This document shows positions 43,484 through 52,419 of a DNA stretch of 64,000 nucleotides, piece after piece. Where the stretch lies: NCBI RefSeq assembly GCF_900112045.1, contig NZ_FOJW01000012.1, forward strand, positions 62,001-126,000, in the 5' to 3' direction. A model generated the notes under the pieces. That model did no database searches. It was not told the DNA's origin and saw nothing but the letters and a program-made list of their open reading frames with translations. Both the position numbers and the translations under genes were made by a program. The stretch is from Lentibacillus halodurans (lineage in GTDB: Bacteria; Bacillota; Bacilli; Bacillales; Amphibacillaceae). Each line of letters starts with the position of its first letter. The stretch's first letter is position 1.

Positions 43484-44287
43484 ATGGAAGATAAAGACTT
43501 TAAACAAGAACAGAATCCGCTCATTTCAGTTATTACACCAGCATACAATGCGGAGGAATTTATTAAAGGGACCATTGAATCCGTGCTCGCTCAAACCTAT
43601 TCCAATTGGGAAATGATAATTGTGGATGATTACTCCTCGGATCGAACGGTTGAGTTTGTCAAAACGTACGAAGAACAGGATACACGGATTAAATTGGTCG
43701 AGCTAGAGGAAAATAGTGGATCAGCTATTGCCCGCAATACCGCAATGGAAAATGCGAGTGGGCGCTATATTGCGTTTTTGGACAGTGATGACCTATGGTT
43801 TTCGGAAAAACTGGAAAAACAGCTCCATTTTATGCAAAAAAAAGATATTGCATTTTCGTTCACGAAATATGTGCGGATGGAAGAGGACGGCACATTAAGA
43901 GATACCGTGTCGAAAGCACCTGAGTCGGTTGGGTATGATGATTTAATGAAACATTGCGTCATCGGCTGTCTGACGGTCATGATTGACAGAGACAAAGTCG
44001 GCCATCAAAAAATGGTCAATATCCGGACCAGACAGGATTATGCTTATTGGCTGGCGATTACCAAAAAAGGGTTTCGTGCCTACGGGCTGCCGGAAGTGCT
44101 TTCCAAATACAGGACAGTCGAAAATTCGATCTCAAGCAACAAAATTAAAGCTGCCAAAAGGCAATGGTATGTTTACCGACAAATCGAGCATCAGAACTTG
44201 CTGAAAAGTTTATGGTATTTTTTGCATTATGCAGCTAAAGGCGTTCAAAATCTGATAAAATTCAAATTGTCGACTCGAAGCAGTTAA
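43484..44287 (+). CDS. Glycosyltransferase family 2
   Basis: 267 residues with a GT-A fold. Motifs: PLISVITPAYNAEEFIKGTI, IIVDDYSSDRTVEFV and the metal-binding FLDSDDLWF. ATG follows TAGGTGATGAT, nine bases after the preceding stop. The C-terminal basic part may bind the membrane. It is the third consecutive glycosyltransferase and lies directly before the export permease. Confidence 0.9.
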   Translation: MEDKDFKQEQNPLISVITPAYNAEEFIKGTIESVLAQTYSNWEMIIVDDYSSDRTVEFVKTYEEQDTRIKLVELEENSGSAIARNTAMENASGRYIAFLDSDDLWFSEKLEKQLHFMQKKDIAFSFTKYVRMEEDGTLRDTVSKAPESVGYDDLMKHCVIGCLTVMIDRDKVGHQKMVNIRTRQDYAYWLAITKKGFRAYGLPEVLSKYRTVENSISSNKIKAAKRQWYVYRQIEHQNLLKSLWYFLHYAAKGVQNLIKFKLSTRSS

Positions 44288-44304
44288 TTGTACGAAATCA
44301 GGCG

Positions 44305-45096
44305 GTGTCATTTGAAGTTATGAAAACATATATACAGGAAATACTAAGACGAAAAGATTTATTATTTTATTTAGTGAAATCAGGACTTAAAGCAGAGCAT
44401 CGCAATAGCTATCTGGGCTATTTCTGGTGGCTGCTTGATCCGTTATTGAATGTACTCGTGTATTATTTTTTAGTCGTCATTATATTGGGAAGAGGCGATG
44501 AAAATTACCCGGTCTTCCTTGTCATCGGGCTCGTCGTCTGGAGGTGGATCAGCTCAGCTGTCAATTCATCAGCAAAATCGATTTTGCGCTACAGTTCGAT
44601 TATTAATCAGGTTTATTTGCCAAAATCGATTTTTCCATTGTCATTTACGATTTCACAGATGTTTAACTTTTTATTCGGCTTAATTGTCATAGCCATGTTC
44701 CTAGTATTCTTCGGTGTCACGCCGGAGTGGCATATTGTCTATTTGCCGCTGCTTGTGATGATCACGATGATTTTCCTGTTGGCAGTTGGCTTTGTACTGG
44801 CTTATGTCACCGTATTTGTCCGGGACATTGACAATATCCTGACCTATGTGACACGGATATTTTTCTATGCGTCACCGATTATATGGCAAGGTGGGCGATT
44901 GCCGGATAAATACAGCTTTTTTGTCGATATTAATCCGATTGCCATTATTGTCAGTGCCTACCGCGACATTCTGATGCGTCAGACATCTCCCGACTTTACA
45001 GGGCTTCTGGTTATCACAGTTATATCGATTGCAGTAGGTGTGCTGGCACTATATCATTACAGCCGGAACGAGCATAAAATTATTAAAGCTTTATAA
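44305..45096 (+). CDS. Polysaccharide/teichoic acid ABC exporter permease (TagG/Wzm type)
   Basis: 263-residue ABC-2 membrane protein with six helices that moves an undecaprenyl-linked polymer across the membrane. Family features: KSGLKAEHRNSYLGYFWWLL near the N-terminus (amphipathic gate helix), PLLNVLVYYFLVVIILGRGD, and YASPIIWQGGRLPDKYSFFV near the C-terminus. GTG at 44305 or ATG at 44320 may start it. Its TAA stop lies within the first bases of structured repeat copy 3. Its ATPase partner follows that element. Confidence 0.9.
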   Translation: MSFEVMKTYIQEILRRKDLLFYLVKSGLKAEHRNSYLGYFWWLLDPLLNVLVYYFLVVIILGRGDENYPVFLVIGLVVWRWISSAVNSSAKSILRYSSIINQVYLPKSIFPLSFTISQMFNFLFGLIVIAMFLVFFGVTPEWHIVYLPLLVMITMIFLLAVGFVLAYVTVFVRDIDNILTYVTRIFFYASPIIWQGGRLPDKYSFFVDINPIAIIVSAYRDILMRQTSPDFTGLLVITVISIAVGVLALYHYSRNEHKIIKAL

Positions 45097-45214
45097 AGTG
45101 AAACTTCATTTAGTGGAGTGCATTTTACACTGGATGTTAGTTAAACAGAATCGGACCTTAATGGAACGTTATCCCACGTTTTTTGGGGAGATTACGCTCC
45201 ATTAAGGCGGATAA
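45092..45214 (+). ncRNA. Structured repeat element, copy 3 (candidate RNA)
   Basis: Starts TATAAAGTGAAACTTCATT and ends GGATAAAA. Helix 1: CATTTAGTG (45107-45115) with CACTGGATG (45128-45136), using two G-U pairs. Core GTTAGTTAAACAGAATCGGA. Helix 2: CCTTAATGGA (45156-45165) with TCCATTAAGG (45198-45207), ten perfect pairs, with TCCC/GGGA inside. It separates the permease and ATPase genes of one exporter, where a cis-acting attenuator or processing site would set their ratio. Confidence 0.7.
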
Positions 45215-45228
45215 AAGAAGGTTTTAGC

Positions 45229-46776
45229 ATGGCAAATAACAACAATGCGACAACAGAAGAAAAAGTGATTAAAGCGAAAAATATAGGTGTGTTCTTTCAA
45301 ACCGGCAAGCAACAGGATGACTATAAATCAAAGGTGTTCCGTTTCTTCAAGAACCGTGGCAAAGTGAAAAAACCGCAGCCGGTGTGGCCGCTGAAGGATA
45401 TAAACTTTGAAGGGCTGCAAGGGGAAATTCTTGGGATTATCGGTTCTAATGGTGCGGGAAAAACGACGCTAAGTAAAATCATTACGGGTATTCTCCGTCA
45501 AGATCAAGGTGATATGCGCGTCGATGGCAAAGTGACGGCACTGTTCTCATTTGGTATGGGATTCAATAAAGAGCTGACAGGCCGTGAAAATGTTTATTTG
45601 AACGGTATGATGCTCGGGATTGATAAAGATTTAATCAATCAGTATATTGATGATATTCATGCCTTTTCCGATCTTGGCCAATTTATGGATCAGCCGATGA
45701 AATACTACTCCAGCGGCATGAAAGCGAGACTGGGCTTTAGTGTGGCAGCACACCTGGAGCCGGAAATTTTGATTCTGGATGAAGCATTGAATACCGGTGA
45801 TGCCAAGTTTAGCCAAAAAGCTGCAAAAAAGATGAAGGAGCTAGTCAAGCGTGCCAAAATGGTGATTATTGTTACACACAGTCTTCCATATGCGCAGCGG
45901 AATTGCGATAGACTCATCTGGGTAGATGGTGGTGTCATCCGCGACGACGGTGGCCCAAAAGAAGTCATCGAAAACTATAAAGCCTCGCTGCCGGCCCGTC
46001 CACCGCGAAAAAAGCGTCTGCTTCAGCTTGATAAAACAGAATCAAATATACAGGAAGAAACGGTTGTTAAGGCGAATAATGTCGGTGTTTCCTTTCAATT
46101 GAAAAATAAAAAGAATTTCTGGGCGCTCCGGCATATGGATTTTGAAATCAGAGCTGGAGAAGTTGTCGGGATTATCGGCCATAATGGTGCTGGTAAAAGT
46201 ACTTTATGCAAAGTTTTGACTAAAATATACCAGCCTGATGAGGGGAAAATCGGACTGAACGGTGAAACATCGGCTCTTTTAGGCTATGGAACCGGCTTTA
46301 ATCCGCAGCTCACTGGTACAGATAACATTTACTTGAATGCAATGCTGCTCGGTATCCCGAAACAACGTGTCGATGAAAAATACGATGAGATTGTGGAGTT
46401 TTCTGGGATTGAAGATGCTATTGATAAACCGGTGAAAGAGTATTCGAGTGGTATGAAATCGCGTCTGGGTTTCAGCATAGCTGCGACACTTAAGCCGGAT
46501 ATCTTTATTATTGATGAGGCGTTATCGACCGGTGACCTCGCCTTTCAGGAAAAAGCCAGCGAACGGATTCAGGACATGATTGAGAGTGCTAAAGCGGTCA
46601 TCATCGTGTCACACAATATGAATTTCGTTGAAAAAGTTTGCACACGCGCCATCTGGATGGAACAAGGCCAAATTCGCTTTGATGGGGAAGCGGAAGAAGC
46701 TGTTGCTAAATACCGCGAATCGCTGGGATTGAATAACGAGGAAAAATCTGTAAAAAAAGCACATCAGCAAAAGTGA
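45229..46776 (+). CDS. Polysaccharide/teichoic acid ABC exporter ATPase with two fused nucleotide-binding domains (TagH/Wzt type)
   Basis: 515 residues comprising two complete TagH-like ATPase domains. Domain 1 (about 1-255): IIGSNGAGKTTLSKIITG, YYSSGMKARLGFSVA, LILDEALNTGD, VTHS. Domain 2 (about 275-505): IIGHNGAGKSTLCKVLTK, EYSSGMKSRLGFSIA, FIIDEALSTGD, VSHN. TagH/Wzt proteins normally carry one such domain and dimerise, so a single chain here may supply both sites for the TagG-like permease. Both halves keep Walker A, signature, Walker B and switch histidine. ATG follows GAAGGTTTTAGC. Confidence 0.9.
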   Translation: MANNNNATTEEKVIKAKNIGVFFQTGKQQDDYKSKVFRFFKNRGKVKKPQPVWPLKDINFEGLQGEILGIIGSNGAGKTTLSKIITGILRQDQGDMRVDGKVTALFSFGMGFNKELTGRENVYLNGMMLGIDKDLINQYIDDIHAFSDLGQFMDQPMKYYSSGMKARLGFSVAAHLEPEILILDEALNTGDAKFSQKAAKKMKELVKRAKMVIIVTHSLPYAQRNCDRLIWVDGGVIRDDGGPKEVIENYKASLPARPPRKKRLLQLDKTESNIQEETVVKANNVGVSFQLKNKKNFWALRHMDFEIRAGEVVGIIGHNGAGKSTLCKVLTKIYQPDEGKIGLNGETSALLGYGTGFNPQLTGTDNIYLNAMLLGIPKQRVDEKYDEIVEFSGIEDAIDKPVKEYSSGMKSRLGFSIAATLKPDIFIIDEALSTGDLAFQEKASERIQDMIESAKAVIIVSHNMNFVEKVCTRAIWMEQGQIRFDGEAEEAVAKYRESLGLNNEEKSVKKAHQQK

Positions 46777-46794
46777 ACTGACAGTCAATTAACG

Positions 46795-48717
46795 GTGGTG
46801 AATGCTTTGATCAAATTCATGGAAAAAGGAGTCAGCAAAATCATTGATTGGATATTATATACGGTGCTTAATGAGAAGCAAAAAAAAGCCATATCCAATT
46901 TGCTGACGGACAAGCAGAAAAATATACTGAGAAAACTGACACAACATGGAAAACAGCATGCACAAAAACAAAGGCTGAAACAATTAAAACACCACCTATA
47001 TACACTGGGCTTTACGTATAAAGCATTATCTGAACTGGAAGAGCTTTATTCAACGACGAATGACTCCCATATGAAACGGCTAGCTGCCTGGGAACTAACG
47101 CAATGGTATGCCAATCAATATAAGAAGGCAGGTGCACGTCAGGCGCTGGACTATTTACCGGCTGTCATAGATGGTGAGACAGATCAGGATCAATTAAGGC
47201 GGGCAGCCATTATCAAGGCAGAATGCCACGATATACTCGATCAGCCGAATGAAGGCAAACAAATCATTGACGAAGCGCTTCGATCGCAACAGCATCCTGA
47301 TTTATATCTGGCGTATGCCAACCTGGAGGAAACAATCGAAGCACGAACAAAGTGGATCAATAAAGCAATGGAAGTGTACAATCTGCAGCCCGTTTTCTTT
47401 CAAACGGATCATGATTCGGTCGTCTATGATGATTTGAAAACCAAACCAATGGACAGAAAAATCGAAAATGGCCCAAAAGTGTCTGTCATTTTACCTGCGT
47501 ACAATGCAGAAGATGGCATCGCTACAGCAATTGAGTCGATCCTAACCCAGACGTGGCAAAATATTGAGCTATTGGTTGTTGATGACTGCAGCACTGATCA
47601 AACAAAAGATATCGTCCGAGCATATATGAAACAAGACACTAGGATCACCTTGTTGTCTACACCGGGCAACAGCGGTCCATACGTTGCACGTAATATCGCT
47701 TTAGAAGCGGCATCCGGTGAATATGTTACCATCAACGATTCAGATGACTGGTCACACACGGAAAAAATCGAAATTCAGGCAAACCATCTGCAAATTAACA
47801 AAAAAGTCATTGCCAATACATCAGAACATGCACGGCTGACCGAAGAATTGAAACTATATCGCCGGGGGATGCCTGGCAGGTATATTTTTTCCAATATGTC
47901 CTCGATCATGTTCAGACGAAAACCTGTCCTCAAAAAAGTCGGGTATTGGGATAGTGTCCGATTTGCTGCAGATGGCGAGTTTAAACGTCGGCTTATTAAG
48001 GTGTTCGGTAAAGCAAGGTATGTGGATCTGACATCCGGACCGCTATCCTTGCCAAGACAATCTGTCGTATCTCTTACGGGCAGTTCGGCGTTTGGCTATA
48101 ATGGCTATTTCAAAGGTGTACGAAAGGAATATGTTGATAGTCTTGAGCATCACCATAATCGTGCTGATACATTGTATTATCCGTATCCGCAAAAAGAACG
48201 GCCATTTCCGGTGCCAGAACCGATGTGGCCTAATCGCGAAGAAAAACCATCGGGAAGAAGGTTTTTTGACGTGATAATGGCGGCTGACTTTCGGATGGCA
48301 GATGAACATGAAAAGATACTCCAGACTATCAACAGTTTGCCTGCTGCCAATAAGCGAATTGGTTTCATTCAAATGTACCATTATAATCTGGCTTTCGATC
48401 AAGAGATTAATTCATTGATTCGGGAGCTCCTTGATGGGGATCGGCTGCAAATGCTTGTTTATGGTGAAAAAGTTAGTACGAATAGACTGATTGTCATGGA
48501 CCCAGCCGTACTTGAAGACTGGCAGCAATATATCCCTGATATAGCGGCGGATAATATTCATGTCATGGCAGATGTGATGCCTGATGAGCTGGACATTGAA
48601 TGTTGCCGCGAGCATCTGCAATCCTATTTTGGAAAAACGGCCATATGGCATGAGGAAGCAATTCCTATCAGTATTATGATGAAAGACGGGAAGGTATTTG
48701 ACGATGCCAGTCAATAA
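46795..48717 (+). CDS. Large glycosyltransferase: helical-repeat domain plus GT2 domain (paralog 1)
   Basis: 640 residues. Residues about 1-65 are basic and helical, 65-200 form a TPR-like helical region (LYTLGFTYKALSELEELYST, ARQALDYLPAVIDGE, AIIKAECHDILDQPNEGKQI, HPDLYLAYANLEE). Residues 225-400 are a GT2 catalytic domain (KVSVILPAYNAEDGIATAIE, LLVVDDCSTDQTKDI, VTINDSDDWSHTEK), followed by a 190-residue extension. The exact start is uncertain (GTG 46795, GTG 46798 or TTG 46807). It overlaps the next, paralogous gene by 14 bases. Probably adds sugars to the polymer backbone; the helical domain may hold partners or acceptor. Confidence 0.82.
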   Translation: MVNALIKFMEKGVSKIIDWILYTVLNEKQKKAISNLLTDKQKNILRKLTQHGKQHAQKQRLKQLKHHLYTLGFTYKALSELEELYSTTNDSHMKRLAAWELTQWYANQYKKAGARQALDYLPAVIDGETDQDQLRRAAIIKAECHDILDQPNEGKQIIDEALRSQQHPDLYLAYANLEETIEARTKWINKAMEVYNLQPVFFQTDHDSVVYDDLKTKPMDRKIENGPKVSVILPAYNAEDGIATAIESILTQTWQNIELLVVDDCSTDQTKDIVRAYMKQDTRITLLSTPGNSGPYVARNIALEAASGEYVTINDSDDWSHTEKIEIQANHLQINKKVIANTSEHARLTEELKLYRRGMPGRYIFSNMSSIMFRRKPVLKKVGYWDSVRFAADGEFKRRLIKVFGKARYVDLTSGPLSLPRQSVVSLTGSSAFGYNGYFKGVRKEYVDSLEHHHNRADTLYYPYPQKERPFPVPEPMWPNREEKPSGRRFFDVIMAADFRMADEHEKILQTINSLPAANKRIGFIQMYHYNLAFDQEINSLIRELLDGDRLQMLVYGEKVSTNRLIVMDPAVLEDWQQYIPDIAADNIHVMADVMPDELDIECCREHLQSYFGKTAIWHEEAIPISIMMKDGKVFDDASQ

Positions 48718-50965
48718 GGGAAAGCTTGATGCAAAGCGAAGCGCCGAACTGGAGGAAGAATTGGCCAGGTTAGATCAGGAGCTTGCTGAAAAACAGGCAC
48801 GATATGAAAAGACGGAAGAACAATTGATTCAACGACAAGCTCAATTCAATGCTATCCAGCGGAAAGTCAAAGCATTCAATCGATTGAAGCAAAATTTTAT
48901 CAGGTTTTTGAGGTCTACTACTGCTTATTTGCTTGGGAGACGCAATCTAAAACAGCTGTACAGCAGATCTTACAAACGAAAAAAAGCTGAAAATCGATTA
49001 AAGAAATATAGGTATTACTTATATGAATTAGGATTTACAGAAAAGGCTTTGGCCGATTTGGAAAAATTATATGAAAAGCCGGAAGATCGTTATCAAAAAC
49101 GTGCTGTCGCGTGGGAGCTGGCTTTATGGCATGCCGGAAAATATTCTAAGCTAGGTGTGCGACAAGCGCTGGACTATCTGCCGGTTGTCGTGGATGGAGA
49201 GAACGATAAAGACCGATTACGAAAAGCAGCGATTATCAAAGCTGAATGCCATGACATACTGGACGAGCCGGAAGAAGGCAAAAAGGAGATTGATCAAGCG
49301 CTTCGTATGCAGGAGCATCCGGATTTATATTTGGCCTATGCCAACCTGGAAGGAGCAGTCGAAGTACGTACGCAATGGATAAATAAGGTCATGGAAGCTT
49401 ATAAACTCAACCGGATTTATTTTAGAGCTGATAAAAACAGGTGTGGCGCAAAATCGATCGATTGGAGCACCAATTCGAGCGAGCACGAAGCCCAAACGTG
49501 CGAGAGGAGCATCCATTCGACCAAAGCCATCACGTATGATGACTTGACAACACAGCCGATCGGCAAAACAATCGAAAGCGGCCCGAAAGTAACGGTTATT
49601 TTACCTGCTTACAACGCAGAAAATGGTATCTCAACCGCCATCGAGTCGATTCTGTCCCAAACATGGCAGAATATTGAGCTCCTTGTTGTTGATGACTGCA
49701 GTACCGATAATACAAAAGATGTCGTTCGAGATTATATGAAACACGATTCTCGAATAAGGCTGATGTCAACACCGACTAATAGCGGTCCGTACATTGCCCG
49801 AAATATCGCGTTGCAGGTAGCAACCGGTGATTTTGTAACAGTCAATGACGCAGATGACTGGTCACATGCAGAAAAGATTGAAATACAAGCCAGACACCTG
49901 ATGAACAATAAAAAAATCATGGCTAACACCTCGGAACACGCACGACTGACGGAGCAACTGAAATTTTACCGTCGCGGAACACCGGGAACATATATCTTTT
50001 CCAATATGTCGTCATTGATGTTCAGACGTGAACCGGTCATGAAAAAAATGGGCTATTGGGACAGTGTAAGGTTTGCAGCTGATGGTGAATTTAAGCGCAG
50101 ACTGCTAAAAGTGTTCGGCAAAGCCAGTATAGTGGATTTAAAGACAGGTCCATTATCTTTACCAAGACAATCGGTCGCATCGCTGACCGGCAGTTCAGCA
50201 TTTGGTTATAGCGGGTTTTTCAAAGGTGTGCGAAAGGAATATGTTGAAAGCTTTGAATTCTATCATAACCGGACGGATTCATTATGCTATCCTACAATTC
50301 AACAGGATCGGCTTTTCCCGATTCCAGAGCCGATGTGGCCAAAACGGGAAACCAAAACCTCCGGGCATCGTCATGTTGATATTGTTGTAGCAGCAGATTT
50401 CCGATTATCAGCTGATCTGCTCCAGGAAACGATGGATGAAATACGTGCATATGGATTGATGGGAATGCGGACAGGGCTAGTACAAATGGGAGAGTACCAA
50501 TTCAGTACACCAAGAACCATAAACCCTGCCATACGTGAACTGATAGACGGTTGTAATGTACAAATGCTGGTGTATGGCGAATCCATTACGTGTGACATTC
50601 TGATAATTAAAAGTCCGTCCATCTTACAGGAAAGGCAGCAGTATATACCTGATATTAAACCGAATACCGTGCTGACAGTCATGGAGCAGCCACCTTCACA
50701 AATGGCTGGTTATGATATTCGAACCTGCTCCAAAAGAATTGTGACGTATTTTGATAAAAAGGGAAAATGGTACCCCAAAAATCAGACAATCCGTGATATA
50801 TTAAAAAGCAGCCATGGACGGGAATTGAGATTTATTCATATGGCAAATGAAAACTGGCAGGATGTATTCACCAGGGATCGCACCTCATACGGCAACTTTC
50901 TCGAGAACTGGCTGGTCGATGAGAACCCGTATGTAAAAGGGGATGGTGACGATAAACAGGCATGA
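48704..50965 (+). CDS. Large glycosyltransferase: coiled coil, helical-repeat domain plus GT2 domain (paralog 2)
   Basis: 753 residues, a tandem paralog of the preceding protein. It begins with a coiled coil (ELEEELARLDQELAEKQARY, about residues 10-50) missing in paralog 1. The same helical region (LYELGFTEKALADLEKLYEK, VRQALDYLPVVVDGEN, HPDLYLAYANLEG) and GT2 domain (KVTVILPAYNAENGISTAIE, LLVVDDCSTDNTKDV, VTVNDADDWSHAEK) follow. A 30-residue insertion rich in Ser/Thr/Cys precedes the GT2 domain, and the C-terminus is longer by about 65 residues. ATG follows GGGAAGGTATTTGACG. It overlaps the next gene by 23 bases. Confidence 0.82.
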   Translation: MPVNKGKLDAKRSAELEEELARLDQELAEKQARYEKTEEQLIQRQAQFNAIQRKVKAFNRLKQNFIRFLRSTTAYLLGRRNLKQLYSRSYKRKKAENRLKKYRYYLYELGFTEKALADLEKLYEKPEDRYQKRAVAWELALWHAGKYSKLGVRQALDYLPVVVDGENDKDRLRKAAIIKAECHDILDEPEEGKKEIDQALRMQEHPDLYLAYANLEGAVEVRTQWINKVMEAYKLNRIYFRADKNRCGAKSIDWSTNSSEHEAQTCERSIHSTKAITYDDLTTQPIGKTIESGPKVTVILPAYNAENGISTAIESILSQTWQNIELLVVDDCSTDNTKDVVRDYMKHDSRIRLMSTPTNSGPYIARNIALQVATGDFVTVNDADDWSHAEKIEIQARHLMNNKKIMANTSEHARLTEQLKFYRRGTPGTYIFSNMSSLMFRREPVMKKMGYWDSVRFAADGEFKRRLLKVFGKASIVDLKTGPLSLPRQSVASLTGSSAFGYSGFFKGVRKEYVESFEFYHNRTDSLCYPTIQQDRLFPIPEPMWPKRETKTSGHRHVDIVVAADFRLSADLLQETMDEIRAYGLMGMRTGLVQMGEYQFSTPRTINPAIRELIDGCNVQMLVYGESITCDILIIKSPSILQERQQYIPDIKPNTVLTVMEQPPSQMAGYDIRTCSKRIVTYFDKKGKWYPKNQTIRDILKSSHGRELRFIHMANENWQDVFTRDRTSYGNFLENWLVDENPYVKGDGDDKQA

Positions 50966-52379
50966 TCATAACCATTTAAAAGATGTACCGGAAACCAATG
51001 CCATGAACCAATCTGAAAAGGAAAAAGAAATGGAATTGGTTAAACGGCTTATGGAAAAAGAAGCCCAAGCTGAAAAGATGGATGAAGTGATCAAAACGAA
51101 TGAAAAACATCTCAGGCATATCGAAAAAAGCAAAAAATGGCAATATGCCAAACCTTTACAAAAAGTGACTGGCTTATTCTCCAATTCCAAAAAACGGCAA
51201 AACGAATATATTATGCAATTGCAAGAAAAGCTAAAAGAAACACAGCAGGCATTGAACGATTCAAAGGAAGAGAACAGGCGTCTTATAATGGACAGCCGTA
51301 AACCGGACAGCAATCAAATCGAGCAGGGTGTCAATACGGCCAAAAATAACGGAAACTTATTGGCATATTTAAGTAACCTTATTCGGCAAAAAAAAGAACA
51401 TGAAGCCAGCTATAATTATGCCTTGCGCTATGCAGCCCGCGTTTTCATGAACGAAAAAAAGGATTTCCGAAACCTGGTGTACGCCAGTGTCATGACCGGC
51501 TTGAAACTGGAAGATATTCCGGAATTCATGATAAGAGCCGGTTTGACGAATGATATTTCATTAAGACCGGCCGTCTCGTTCCGGACAAGCTTAAATATGC
51601 GCATGCGGCAAATGCAGCTTTCAGGCTCACTGCCTGAATGGCTATTGGATCATAAGATGGCAGCCTATATGTTTGCAGACGACATTGGGATCAGAAGACC
51701 GTGGACATCTGATAGAACATACCGTATGACCGATCTTCCGGAAAAAGAAGGCATGGTCATTAAACCCGCTGATGGAGCGGGATCACGAGGTGTCTATCTT
51801 GTAAAGCATTTTAATGATATAGTAGATATGAAAAGGTCGAAAAAACTCGACAGCTGGGAAGAATTACAATCAAGTATGAAACAGGATCTTGATTCCGGCT
51901 GGGTCGATCAGGACGAATGGACAATCGAAGAGCTTATATTGGAACACGACAGTCAACCTGCGAGTGATATTAAATTTTATTGTTTTTACGGTAAAGTAGG
52001 AATTATCCTTGAGATTGTCCGCTTTCCGGAGTTGAAATACTGCTGGTGGACGGCAACCGGTGAACGCGTGCGAACAGGCAAATATGATCAGCATTTATTT
52101 AAGGGAAAAGGCGTTTCCCTTGATGAGATTGAAGCTGCTTCGGACATCAGCATGAAAATACCGGCACCGTTTATCAGGATTGACTTTCTAAGATCCGGAA
52201 ATGAGCTGGTTTTTGGTGAATTCACGCCAAAGCCGGGCAATTATGATGAATTTGATCAAACAACAGATCAATGGCTTGGTGACTATTTTGTTGAAGCACA
52301 AGGACGGCTGATGAGTGATCTTCTAGAAGGAACGCAATTTATATCCTTTACACAATTAACAGATAAGGTGAACAAATAA
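50943..52379 (+). CDS. TupA-like ATP-grasp ligase with N-terminal coiled coil
   Basis: 478 residues. The first 120 are a coiled coil containing SKKWQYAKPLQK, a motif related to the C-terminal motif of the five proteins downstream; 120-220 are helical. The ATP-grasp part (about 235-450) has EGMVIKPADGAGSRGVYLVK, DIKFYCFYGKVGIILEIVRF, CWWTATGERVRTGKYDQHLF, FIRIDFLRSGNELVFGEFTP and KPGNYDEF, matching the TupA-like ATP-grasp family. TupA is needed for teichuronopeptide, a glutamate/glucuronate wall polymer of alkaliphilic Bacillus. With UDP-glucose dehydrogenase in the same locus, a peptide- or amino-acid-bearing uronic polymer is a reasonable inference. ATG at 50943 has an awkward ribosome site; GTG at 50946 is possible. 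Confidence 0.8.
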   Translation: MVTINRHDHNHLKDVPETNAMNQSEKEKEMELVKRLMEKEAQAEKMDEVIKTNEKHLRHIEKSKKWQYAKPLQKVTGLFSNSKKRQNEYIMQLQEKLKETQQALNDSKEENRRLIMDSRKPDSNQIEQGVNTAKNNGNLLAYLSNLIRQKKEHEASYNYALRYAARVFMNEKKDFRNLVYASVMTGLKLEDIPEFMIRAGLTNDISLRPAVSFRTSLNMRMRQMQLSGSLPEWLLDHKMAAYMFADDIGIRRPWTSDRTYRMTDLPEKEGMVIKPADGAGSRGVYLVKHFNDIVDMKRSKKLDSWEELQSSMKQDLDSGWVDQDEWTIEELILEHDSQPASDIKFYCFYGKVGIILEIVRFPELKYCWWTATGERVRTGKYDQHLFKGKGVSLDEIEAASDISMKIPAPFIRIDFLRSGNELVFGEFTPKPGNYDEFDQTTDQWLGDYFVEAQGRLMSDLLEGTQFISFTQLTDKVNK

Positions 52380-52419
52380 TACGAATGTTCAACAGGTAGG
52401 GTTTTAGGAGGAAGTCTAA

